From positions 1-31,840 of the IMG/VR virus record IMGVR_UViG_3300047470_000535: a stretch of DNA of 31,840 bases. One strand, written 5' to 3'. Below the pieces are notes generated by a model, which was given only the letters and a program-made list of their open reading frames with translations, searched no databases and had not been told where the DNA came from. Positions 1 to 6,394 of the stretch are shown piece after piece. Position 1 is the stretch's first letter. Every line of letters begins with the position of its first letter. The position numbers and the translations under genes were made by a program. The stretch comes from a virus.

Positions 1-598
1 ATATCATCCCCGGGGTTCGCCCAAAACGTGCTGCGAGTGTGGCCGCCATTACTGCATTCATGGTTTCCAGATGAGAGATCATCATGGCCACATAGACCTC
101 AAAAGTCGGATGTTTGGTCCAATAGCCATCCATGACTGCGCTGTGAAGCGAACGATCGAACCAGCTCCGGGTGATCATAAGCAAACCATCAATTCGATCT
201 GGCTCATTCTCCTCACGGCGCATCTGCTCGTATCCACTCTGCTTCATCCGCTCACGTTCGGTATAGTTTCCAGGGCGGTACACTAGCTTATCCTCGGCCT
301 CCAATAAGCGCTCGTGGACATCACGGTGCGATTTTTGATCAGGCTTTTAATAGGCAGCAAAACTGTAATCACAGAATAAACCGTGACTTACACTATTGAG
401 GCCATCGGGCGTATCGACACGCTGATTGATAAGTCGGTCGAACCAGCGATTCAGCTCGTGAAAATTTCGAGCACCGAACAACTCAACTGCAGCTTTGTCC
501 AAGCGCTGAGCATGTGGCAGTTCAGGGGCGGTAGCTTTGAGCTGCTTGCCGAGGCGCTTGACACGTCGGACGTCAGCGTAGGTAAGGGCGTGTTTCAT
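1..598 (-). pseudogene. Hypothetical protein gene interrupted by an in-frame TAA (partial, runs off left edge)
   Basis: An ATG at 598 preceded by a strong ribosome site (GGAGG, 6 nt away) opens an 83-codon frame ending in TAA at 349-347. The same frame then stays open for 115 codons to the window edge. The continuation looks like protein (for example WFDRSLHSAVMDGYWTKHP) and has no start codon with a ribosome site near the break. The simplest reading is one longer gene with a nonsense change, for instance TTA or CTA to TAA after the FCDYSFAA segment. The N-terminal part is basic and probably helical. I do not recognise a function. Two separate genes, or readthrough, are alternatives. Confidence 0.6.
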
Positions 599-1069
599 GT
601 CAGCCTCCAGGGCCAGGCCTAGTGTCCACTACGAAAACCCAATACAGGGCTGTTGTTACGGTCACGGTAAAGCGTGAGCTTTGCCTTTGTGGACGGTGGG
701 CAATCCATCCCCTACGTCCCGCCTGAGAAAAATTTCAGTTCGCCTCGATTCGCTTTACTTTGGTGGGAGTTGATGCGTTTAATCTAGGAGGGGCGCTGGC
801 GGTTAGCAGGACAGCATGCACGCTTAGTTATCCTCCAGCGCTGCCACTTGTTTTCGTCCATTTCAGCTAAATGCGCATGTCCCCATTTCTCGCCCCTTAC
901 GGCTTCCTGCCGACCGAAAAAAAATCCCGCACAGCACAATCAAGGCGACTGAATTATCGGGTTGCACAACAGTATATTTGACGTCAAAATAATGGCTGCA
1001 AATAATAAAGGCACAACAAAACAAATAAACATATTTTTTTTAAAAAAATTTATGAAAAAAGAGAGCTCC
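599..1069. other. Gene-free stretch with small inverted repeats
   Basis: No credible coding frame is seen. It holds an imperfect hairpin at 666-685 (8-bp arms around GTGA, one G:T pair) followed by TTTGTGG. It also holds a perfect 12-bp palindrome, TTTGACGTCAAA, at 977-988, which could be an operator. From about 960 the base composition becomes strongly AT-rich, unlike the neighbouring sequence, which suggests acquired DNA. Confidence 0.5.
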
Positions 1070-1091
1070 AAGCATCCTTTACTGGATGCTT
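1045..1091 (-). terminator. Intrinsic terminator reading leftward
   Basis: A perfect 8-bp stem (1070-1077 with 1084-1091, arms AAGCATCC/GGATGCTT) surrounds a 6-nt loop. On the minus strand it is followed about 9 nt later by a six-T run. On the plus strand no T run follows, so it serves leftward transcription. No convincing protein gene lies just upstream of it on that strand. Confidence 0.6.
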
Positions 1092-1571
1092 ACCAACCCT
1101 CGCGAACTCACATTCTTTAGCAGCTCCATCGCCCTGCACCACGATGATTGTATCCAGTGACTGTTTGACTGACGCGGGAACATTTGTCGCGCCAACGCAC
1201 TCGCGAGACGCAGCCAAATATAGAAATTATACTATCGAAAAAAGCTCCCCCCCGCACTAGAATTCTGCCACACAATAAAAGATCCAGACAAAAAATTAAC
1301 TTTGATATCAACCTCCCCACTTCAAAAACGCTAAAAAATAAATACTATTTAAATATAAATTAAGTAACAAGTGCACCAACAACAAAAGCAACAATCTAAA
1401 TTCAGAAAAGCTCTTATTAAACCCCTAATCAGCAACTCTGTCGAACCATTTTTTCCGCGAGATTCAAGTCACACATCAGTAAAATCAGAAGATGAGCTTA
1501 TATAACTATCAAAACAGCTTGCTCGCCGAAAGGCTTAACGACTAAGAACCAAACAAACACTTTAGATAAAA

Positions 1572-1781
1572 ATGAAAATATTTAGAGCTATAAAAAAATA
1601 TCTAACAAACAATAAAGATCTGGGCATTGCTGCCTGCATAATTTTTTGCGCATTTTCAGCGGTTATATTTATACTCTGCATTGAATATTTAGAACAGATA
1701 AAACTTAGCTATCAAATCACACTTCAAAACTACTACACCCCAACACCTAACAACTTCAATTTTTGGAACCGGCACCACTAA
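1572..1781 (+). CDS. Small single-span membrane protein (hypothetical)
   Basis: A 69-residue frame in AT-rich DNA. A lysine-rich start (about residues 1-16) is followed by one strongly hydrophobic segment (about residues 18-38, GIAACIIFCAFSAVIFILCI) and a polar Asn/Pro-rich tail. This predicts a single-pass inner-membrane peptide. There is no clear Shine-Dalgarno sequence before the ATG, which lowers confidence. No family is recognised. Its AT-rich codon use differs from the phage structural genes and suggests separate acquisition. Confidence 0.35.
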   Translation: MKIFRAIKKYLTNNKDLGIAACIIFCAFSAVIFILCIEYLEQIKLSYQITLQNYYTPTPNNFNFWNRHH

Positions 1782-1844
1782 AAAACCGCTGGTAATATCC
1801 TGACCACGCTCACCGGCCATTTACGGGTTGGATTGGTGAAAATA

Positions 1845-1942
1845 GAAGCCCTGGCACCTTCAACGTTCGGGGCTTTACTTATTCCGCCACCACACAAATG
1901 ACAATCGCCACGGCAAAGCTCCAATAACCATCCAAATAATCT
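1845..1942. repeat. Direct repeat copy 1 (small-peptide cassette)
   Basis: About 75 bp of this stretch match 2281-2390 closely, with scattered substitutions and a small deletion. The repeat covers the coding part of the small hydrophobic peptide and the downstream hairpin (arms AAGCCC/GGGCTT). Confidence 0.75.
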
Positions 1943-1955
1943 TCAGGACTCCCAT
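1879..1955 (-). pseudogene. Frameshifted copy of the 27-residue membrane peptide at 2319-2402
   Basis: Aligning this stretch with 2319-2402 shows the same arrangement of start, IIW segment, SFA-AIVIC segment and stop. Relative to the other copy it has one extra codon near the start and a 10-nt deletion in the middle, so the hydrophobic second half is out of frame. The start frame instead encodes an unrelated Trp/Arg-rich end (ALPWRLSFVWWRNK). The sequence after the stop, including the hairpin arms, is also shared. It is read as a decayed duplicate. Confidence 0.5.
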
Positions 1956-2189
1956 TTGCGCCCCCCCCAATCAGACCTTAAGCGTAACCTGCAAGCTGTT
2001 GCCTCTAACCTCAACAGGTCAACCGCAGAACTGGTGAGGATTGCGGCGCGGCTGAGCCTTGCAGGCAATGAGACAGATGCCCAGGTCGTGCTGAAGATGT
2101 GCACCGTACTTCATGCGGACGAGGATCTTCTGTCTTGGTATGTGGATGAAGTGAAGGCGGGAAGGATTGTGCGGAAGGGCCTTCACTAG
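1956..2189 (+). CDS. Small hypothetical protein
   Basis: A 77-codon frame with a plausible TTG start and AGGA about 8 nt upstream. The product is soluble-looking and helical: LQAVASNLNRSTAELVRIAARLSLAG, then an acidic second half ending in DEVKAGRIVRKGLH. Composition and codon use are protein-like. Near the start is a run of eight C (1961-1968), which makes the N-terminal reading uncertain and slippage-prone. It lies between the two copies of the membrane-peptide cassette and would be transcribed in the opposite direction. No family is recognised. Confidence 0.45.
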   Translation: MRPPQSDLKRNLQAVASNLNRSTAELVRIAARLSLAGNETDAQVVLKMCTVLHADEDLLSWYVDEVKAGRIVRKGLH

Positions 2190-2280
2190 ACGTGCCGATG
2201 TCTGCCTGGACTTGCTCCCAACTTTACTTGCCACAAGCACCTGCACAGCCCGAACACTCTTGTTACGCCTGCAACTCTTA

Positions 2281-2390
2281 ATTAGAAGCCCTGGAGCCTT
2301 CAACCTTAGGGGCTTTGCTTATTCCGTCATCGCACAGATGACAATCGCCAAGGCAAAGCTCCAGCCAGACAGAACGACCAGCCAAATAAT
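2281..2390. repeat. Direct repeat copy 2 (small-peptide cassette)
   Basis: The partner of 1845-1942. It contains the intact peptide frame (2319-2402 on the minus strand) and its trailing hairpin. Confidence 0.75.
2286..2316 (-). terminator. Hairpin after the 27-residue peptide
   Basis: Arms AAGCCC and GGGCTT enclose a loop of about 18 nt directly after the peptide stop. The same hairpin is present in repeat copy 1 (about 1850-1876). The T tract on the minus strand is weak (CTAATT), so it may be a weak terminator or a stabilising 3' end. Confidence 0.4.
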
Positions 2391-2402
2391 CTGTGACCCC
2401 AT
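2319..2402 (-). CDS. 27-residue hydrophobic peptide, candidate type I toxin-like or small membrane protein
   Basis: The ATG at 2402 is preceded by a near-perfect ribosome site (AAGGAGG, about 4 nt away). The 27-residue product is almost entirely one hydrophobic helix (IIWLVVLSGWSFALAIVICA) with a short polar end (MTE), so it should insert in the inner membrane. A hairpin with arms AAGCCC/GGGCTT follows the stop. The cassette is duplicated at 1845-1955, where the frame is broken. Length, hydrophobicity, strong initiation site and tandem copies resemble type I toxins, but no antisense RNA was demonstrated. An ordinary small membrane protein is equally possible. Confidence 0.55.
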   Translation of the reverse strand: MGSQIIWLVVLSGWSFALAIVICAMTE

Positions 2403-2618
2403 CAACCCTCCTTACTCATAGTTTTATCCGCTCAAACCAGCTTATTCTGGAAACAGCGCCAGTAGCCGTTTCGAAAGTCGGCGCTTGCCACACATCCATG
2501 GAACGATTGGCTTTGTCATTTTGCAATCCTTTGCAAGATGTATTAATTGAGGCCATGTTAAATTTTTTCGGCCACGAATATAGACCGGAGCCGCCATTTT
2601 TTTAAAGCGGATTTTCAG

Positions 2619-2819
2619 CTAAGTTTTATTCTTTCTGAGTTGAGTCACCGAGCTACAGCCCTGAGGTACGCCTTCAGGCTCTAGCGCAACCAATATGCCA
2701 GCAATAACCTCTCGGCGAGCAATACTGCGAATATGGCCCAGACAGTTGCTATTACAGCCGTTAACACAAACTTTCTTAATCCCATTATCAAAAACCCAAC
2801 AATTGTAAACCTCTACCAT
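2619..2819 (-). CDS. Small Cys-containing hypothetical protein
   Basis: A 66-codon frame whose product has four cysteines in its first half (NCW, VCVNGCNSNC) and then a smooth helical or beta segment (REVIAGILVALEPEGVPQGC). It could bind a metal, but no known motif is complete. The ribosome site is weak. It lies upstream of the 27-residue peptide on the same strand. No family is recognised. Confidence 0.3.
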   Translation of the reverse strand: MVEVYNCWVFDNGIKKVCVNGCNSNCLGHIRSIARREVIAGILVALEPEGVPQGCSSVTQLRKNKT

Positions 2820-2941
2820 TTACCATCCGGGAATGAGCAGGCATATAGAACTTGTTCTAAAATTAGTATTTGGCGGTAATAGCTCTCACATAGCGCACGC
2901 TCTCGTTACACCTGCACCACCTGCTTCGATCAACTAGACTC

Positions 2942-3678
2942 TCAGCCCCTTAATCTAAGGATGGTCTGAAGTAGGCCGCTATTTTTCGACTGCTGAGCCG
3001 TCTTCTCGATCACAACGCTGAATTTCTTACGGAGCGTCCACGGATCGGCCTTAGCCAAGTCCATAGCCGACTTGACTCCCATAGCATCAAGATGGAGTTT
3101 CATCTTACGACCGCCCCCCCACACCTCCGCCACGTCAGTATTACGCAGCACCCAGTCCCGCTTAACCGGATCGGTGATATTGACCAAACCGCCGGTTTGG
3201 GACTGCAGGCGCTTCGCGGTGTGGTTTGCCAACTTAGCGAGAGTCTTAGTGTGAGCGATACCTACTCCGACAGGGATGCCTGTGCAGCGAAGCACCTGGG
3301 CACGAATCTGTCGGCCTAACGCATCCAACCCAATGACACCTGTCAGATCGGCGAATGCCTCATCGATGCTGTACACCTCAACTGCCGGCACCAACGCCTC
3401 GATCAGGCTCATCACTCGCTCGCTCATGTCGCCGTACAGCGCGTAGTTGGAGGAGAACGGCACAATGCCGTGCTGCCTGAGCTTGTGCTGATCTGGAAAT
3501 ACGGCTCGCCCATCTTGATGAACGGCTTCGCGTCGTAACTGCGCGCAATGACACAGCCGTCGTTGTTGCTCAGCACCACGATGGGCACCTTCGCCAGATC
3601 CGGCCGGAACACCCGCTCGCAACTGGCATAAAAGCTGTTTCAGTCGATCAGCACAAAGGTCGGTTCTTGCTTAGACAT
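2942..3678 (-). pseudogene. umuC: Broken umuC (DNA polymerase V catalytic subunit)
   Basis: Y-family polymerase sequence is clear: an N-terminal NSFYASCERVFRPDL, then VLSNNDGCVIARS, then PFSSNYALYGDMSERVM and YSIDEAFADL with the catalytic Asp-Glu. The gene carries three lesions. Codon 13 is TGA at 3642-3640, where the family has Cys (DCNSFY). One base is missing near 3487-3493, so the start of the gene and the polymerase core are in different frames. Family similarity ends at about 2996, after VVIEKTA, leaving roughly half of the usual ~420 residues. The ATG lies inside the end of umuD (8-nt overlap), the usual umuDC layout. Confidence 0.9.
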
Positions 3679-4096
3679 GGCTGCGCACTGTGCTGGTGAT
3701 CACACCCCAGATTGAGAGCTCATCGCCTTCAAGCACATAACGCGCCGGGTATTTGGGGTTCTCTGATAAAAGGATCACCTCCCGGCCGCGCTTACACAAA
3801 CGCTTGCAGACGGGCTCATTGTTCAGCAGTGCTACCACCACATGCCCGTGGATCGGCTCGATGGCACGATCCACCACGGCCAGGTCACCATCGAAGATCC
3901 CGACGCCCTGCATGCTTTCACCGGTGATTGCTACCAGGTACACATGGGGCGCACGGATATTCAGGACCTCATCCAATGAGATGTGCTGCTCAATGTGGTC
4001 GGCTGCCGGCGAAGGAAAACCGGCCGGAACCTGGAACGAACACAACGGCAACTTCGCGCCTACCTCAGCGATGGGACCCAGAATGGTGAAGCTCAT
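3671..4096 (-). CDS. umuD: UmuD, SOS-induced self-cleaving S24 peptidase
   Basis: A 141-residue product of normal length. UmuD is cleaved with RecA-ssDNA to UmuD', which supports translesion synthesis. Visible here are the Ala25-Gly26 cleavage site (VPAGFPSP), the catalytic Ser61 in GESMQGVGIFDGD and the catalytic Lys98 (VCKRL). A ribosome site (AAAGG) precedes the ATG, and a LexA box lies 22 bp upstream. It looks intact even though its partner umuC directly downstream is not. UmuD may therefore act with another copy of UmuC, or have a regulatory role. Confidence 0.93.
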   Translation of the reverse strand: MSFTILGPIAEVGAKLPLCSFQVPAGFPSPAADHIEQHISLDEVLNIRAPHVYLVAITGESMQGVGIFDGDLAVVDRAIEPIHGHVVVALLNNEPVCKRLCKRGREVILLSENPKYPARYVLEGDELSIWGVITSTVRSHV

Positions 4097-4117
4097 GATA
4101 CGGCCTTTTACATTTAC

Positions 4118-4133
4118 TGTATGAATGTACAGT
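4118..4133. promoter_or_regulatory. LexA (SOS) box between umuD and the SRAP gene
   Basis: The sequence CTGTATGAATGTACAG fits the CTG-N10-CAG consensus with good symmetry. It lies 22 bp upstream of the umuD start, and 64 bp upstream of the divergent SRAP start. Repression of umuD by LexA is well supported by family knowledge; control of the SRAP gene from the same box is inference. Confidence 0.9.
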
Positions 4134-4197
4134 TAACTTTGTAGGACGCTTGCGGTCAATTTTTCTGTACGGGATTTCGACAAGCGGAGAGGTGCGT

Positions 4198-4905
4198 ATG
4201 TGTGGGCGATTCGTGCAATACGAAGGTATGGCGTTCTTCATTGAAGAGCTGAGCCCGCAGATAGAGCTGTTCAGTGGGTATGATGCTCAGCCAATTGATC
4301 GCTACAACGTCGCACCGTCAACGCGGGTGCAGGTTCTACACACAACTGAGGACGGGCTGCATATCGATGCAGTGAGATGGGGATGGGCGCCGTTCTGGGC
4401 GAAGGGTAAGCGCCCGGATCCGATCAACGCTCGGGTCGAGACGGTCACCACAGGGAAATTCTTCAAACAGCTCTGGCCGAATGGCCGAGCCCTGGTGCCG
4501 AGTGAAGGCTGGTATGAGTGGGTCAAAGACCCTGACGATCCGAAGAGAAAGCAGCCCCACTTCATTCGCCTGAAGAGTCAGAAGCCCATGTTCTTTGGTG
4601 CACTCGCCCAAGTTCATCCTGGCCTGGATCCCCACGACGGCGATGGGTTCGTGATCATCACCGCCGTCAGTGATCAGGGCATGGTCGACATCCACGACCG
4701 CAAGCCGTTGGTGCTGACACCTGAGCACGCCAGGGAATGGATCGACCCCAGCCTTAATCCAGGTCGGGCCGAAGAAATAGCGAAGGAGTGTTGTCAGCCA
4801 ATCGATGATTTTGAGTGGTTTCGGGTTGACGCCTCGGTAGGCAACGTTCGAAACCAAGGAGCGGACTTGATCACTCCGATAGCAGGGCGCCCAATCCAAA
4901 CATAA
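4198..4905 (+). CDS. yedK: SRAP/HMCES-family DNA-protein crosslink protein (YedK-like)
   Basis: SRAP proteins shield abasic sites in single-stranded DNA by a covalent bond to Cys2. The start is placed at 4198 because it gives the required MCGRF start with Cys2 after Met removal, and because AGAGG sits just upstream; an earlier ATG at 4150 would bury Cys2. The 235-residue product shows Asn77-Ala-Arg79 (INARVET), Glu103 in EGWYEW and His166 in DIHDRKP, the known active-site set. It diverges from umuD around a LexA box, which suits a DNA-damage role. Confidence 0.93.
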   Translation: MCGRFVQYEGMAFFIEELSPQIELFSGYDAQPIDRYNVAPSTRVQVLHTTEDGLHIDAVRWGWAPFWAKGKRPDPINARVETVTTGKFFKQLWPNGRALVPSEGWYEWVKDPDDPKRKQPHFIRLKSQKPMFFGALAQVHPGLDPHDGDGFVIITAVSDQGMVDIHDRKPLVLTPEHAREWIDPSLNPGRAEEIAKECCQPIDDFEWFRVDASVGNVRNQGADLITPIAGRPIQT

Positions 4906-4990
4906 ACAGAGGACGCTGTGAGAGGACATTCAAAGCACACCTGATGAGTCTCGCAAGCATATTCATCCATTCTTAGGGGATACCCTCTTA

Positions 4991-5074
4991 GTATCTACTG
5001 GATATCTACTGGATATCTACTGGATATCTACTGGATATCTACTGGATATCTACTGGATATCTACTGGATATCTT
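4991..5074. repeat. 11-bp tandem repeat, about 7.5 copies
   Basis: The unit ATATCTACTGG is repeated head to tail seven times (first copy GTATCTACTGG, from 4991), then a partial copy ends in ATATCTT. The copies are identical after the first. Each junction makes a GATATC palindrome, so the array presents an identical face once per helical turn. Confidence 0.95.
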
Positions 5075-5104
5075 TTGATAGCTACAAAGCCAATCATCGA
5101 GAAA

Positions 5105-5160
5105 ACTTACGTAAGTATGTAATTAAGCAAGCACGTAACTTATGCAACCTACGTAAGCTA
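5105..5160. promoter_or_regulatory. Cluster of TACGTAA-type palindromic boxes
   Basis: A perfect 12-bp palindrome, ACTTACGTAAGT, lies at 5105-5116. Related ACGT-centred sequences follow at about 5131-5138 (CACGTAAC) and 5149-5157 (CTACGTAAG). Repeated similar palindromes upstream of a small gene resemble operator sites; the regulator is unknown. Confidence 0.35.
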
Positions 5161-5268
5161 GACAGACCCTCTAACCTTAAAAGCTGAGAAACTTGCACTC
5201 CCATACACCCCTTGACAGCGGCGGGCTGCGGCTTGGCGGCCACCCATCATAAAAATATTTTAAGAGCA

Positions 5269-5298
5269 TTGACAGCCAAGCCAAACTATCTATTTAAT
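5269..5298 (+). promoter_or_regulatory. Candidate sigma-70 promoter for the 26-residue ORF
   Basis: TTGACA at 5269-5274 and TTTAAT at 5293-5298 are separated by 18 bp. They lie about 75 bp upstream of the ATG at 5375. The -35 is perfect; the -10 is only fair. Confidence 0.4.
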
Positions 5299-5374
5299 CT
5301 CCAAGCCACTTAAAGCAATCCACAATCGACGCAAACTAATGCGCCGGATAGACAAACTCAACTTGGAGAACTGT

Positions 5375-5455
5375 ATGATCGTCGAGCTTATTGAACGCAC
5401 CCTCACCTTAGCCATCGAAATTGTTAGACTGATTCAGATGCTAATTCGAGATTAA
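5375..5455 (+). CDS. 26-residue amphipathic peptide
   Basis: The ATG is preceded by TTGGAGAA, a good ribosome site about 6 nt away. The product (MIVELIERTLTLAIEIVRLI, then QMLIRD) has regularly spaced charges in an aliphatic helix, so it should be amphipathic and membrane- or coil-forming. Its last 32 nt overlap the 3' end of the convergent methylase gene. The promoter candidate at 5269-5298 would drive it. No family is recognised. It could be a moron peptide, a toxin-like peptide or a leader. Confidence 0.5.
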   Translation: MIVELIERTLTLAIEIVRLIQMLIRD

Positions 5456-6245
5456 ACAGGCCTCCAAGAGCAGAAGGTATCCAGTTCATGATGACAAGTT
5501 CACCGGTTACCTCTGCTTTCCCCTGGCGCTGATTGGAGTTGCTGTAACGAATTCTCAGGTGCTCGAAATGAAAGCCCTCGAAAGCACGTCGAATGTCAGG
5601 GTGGTCATTGATGCTGACCATCACCTTGCCTTTGCAGCGCCGCATAAAGTCGGCCATGCGCTCGTAATTCTCAAATGGAAAGTCCACGCCATAACCGGCT
5701 GTCTGCCAGTAAGGCGGATCCATGTAGTGGAACGTGTGAGCGCGGTCGTAGCGTTCTGCGCATTCAAGCCAGGGGAGATTTTCGACGTAGGTCCCGGACA
5801 GCCGTTGCCAAGCGGCCGAGAGATTCTCCTCGATCCGCAGCAGATTGATGGCCGGGCCAGTGGTCGCGGTACCAAACGTCTGCCCCGTCACTTTGCCGGC
5901 GAAGGCATGGTGCTGCAGGTAAAAGAATCGCGCGGCGCGCTGGATGTCAGTGAGGGTTTCCGGGCGGGTCATCTTCTGCCACTCGAACACCTGCCGAGAA
6001 CTGAGTGCCCATTTGAACTGGCGCACGAATTCTTCCAGGTGGTTCTGCACGACGCGGTAAAGCGTCACCAGGTCGCCGTTGATGTCGTTGAGGACTTCAA
6101 CAGGCGCGGCCTGGGGACGCATGAAATAGAGCGCGGCGCCGCCGGCAAAGACTTCAACGTAGCATTCGTGAGGTGGGAAGAGCGGGATAAGGCGGTCGGC
6201 CAGGCGGCGTTTGCCGCCCATCCAAGGGATGATGGGTGTGGACAT
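5424..6245 (-). CDS. dam: D12-class DNA adenine N6-methyltransferase (Dam-like)
   Basis: The enzyme transfers a methyl group from S-adenosylmethionine to adenine in DNA. The 273-residue product has the D12 family layout: PIIPWMGGKRRL near the N-terminus, the SAM-binding FAGGAALYF (residues 33-41) and the catalytic DPPY (176-179). There is no partner restriction gene, so it is probably an orphan methylase, used by phages to evade host restriction or change gene control. It lies downstream of the lysis genes with its own LexA box 18 bp before the ATG. The ribosome site is weak. Confidence 0.93.
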   Translation of the reverse strand: MSTPIIPWMGGKRRLADRLIPLFPPHECYVEVFAGGAALYFMRPQAAPVEVLNDINGDLVTLYRVVQNHLEEFVRQFKWALSSRQVFEWQKMTRPETLTDIQRAARFFYLQHHAFAGKVTGQTFGTATTGPAINLLRIEENLSAAWQRLSGTYVENLPWLECAERYDRAHTFHYMDPPYWQTAGYGVDFPFENYERMADFMRRCKGKVMVSINDHPDIRRAFEGFHFEHLRIRYSNSNQRQGKAEVTGELVIMNWIPSALGGLFNLELASESV

Positions 6246-6263
6246 ATAAAAGCAAGACCTTTG

Positions 6264-6279
6264 CTGTATGGATAAACAG
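6264..6279 (-). promoter_or_regulatory. LexA (SOS) box upstream of the methylase gene
   Basis: On the gene's strand the sequence is CTGTTTATCCATACAG, which fits CTG-N10-CAG with good half-site symmetry. It ends 18 bp before the methylase ATG, close enough to overlap promoter or early transcript positions. The only gene it fits is the methylase. Confidence 0.75.
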
Positions 6280-6353
6280 TGCTAGGCTCGCTCCGCTTTG
6301 TGCACGAAGCAGGAGCCTTGGCTGGACTTGCAGGGACGTTCTGCGGGGAAGGT

Positions 6354-6387
6354 GGCCAGGTTGGATGTTGACGCATCCTACCCGGCC
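6354..6387. other. Long imperfect hairpin after the spanin genes
   Basis: Arms 6354-6367 and 6374-6387 pair over 14 bp with two mismatches around a 6-nt loop. It starts 8 nt after the Rz stop. No T run follows on the minus strand, so it is more likely an mRNA-stabilising or REP-like hairpin than a terminator. Confidence 0.55.
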
Positions 6388-6394
6388 GCTCCTT

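Larger units (their letters stand above)
4906..5374. other. Gene-poor stretch with tandem repeat, palindromes and a promoter candidate
   Basis: No frame with coding character occurs here. It contains the 11-bp tandem array (4991-5074), three ACGT-centred boxes (5105-5160) and a promoter-like pair at 5269-5298. The concentration of short repeats suggests a regulatory, attachment or replication site, but nothing fixes which. Confidence 0.5.

Noticed and set aside
1117-1320. 67-codon minus-strand frame before the left terminator
   Set aside because: The start is GTG with no properly spaced ribosome site, and the product has no protein-like pattern. A small RNA is at least as likely.
2019-2303. 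94-codon minus-strand frame between the repeat copies
   Set aside because: It is antisense to the better plus-strand candidate and runs into the repeat hairpin; its Arg/Lys/Ser-rich content suggests a shadow frame.
2393-2605. 70-codon plus-strand frame
   Set aside because: It begins opposite the start region of the 27-residue peptide and has no ribosome site or recognisable composition.
2942-3000. An IS element end at the umuC truncation
   Set aside because: Family similarity stops sharply near 2996, but no transposase fragment, paired terminal repeats or target duplication is visible.
4991-5074. The tandem array as a CRISPR
   Set aside because: Units are 11 bp, directly abutting, with no spacers and no cas genes.
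5559-6275. Plus-strand open frame opposite the methylase
   Set aside because: The minus-strand frame has complete D12 methylase motifs, so the plus-strand frame is a shadow.
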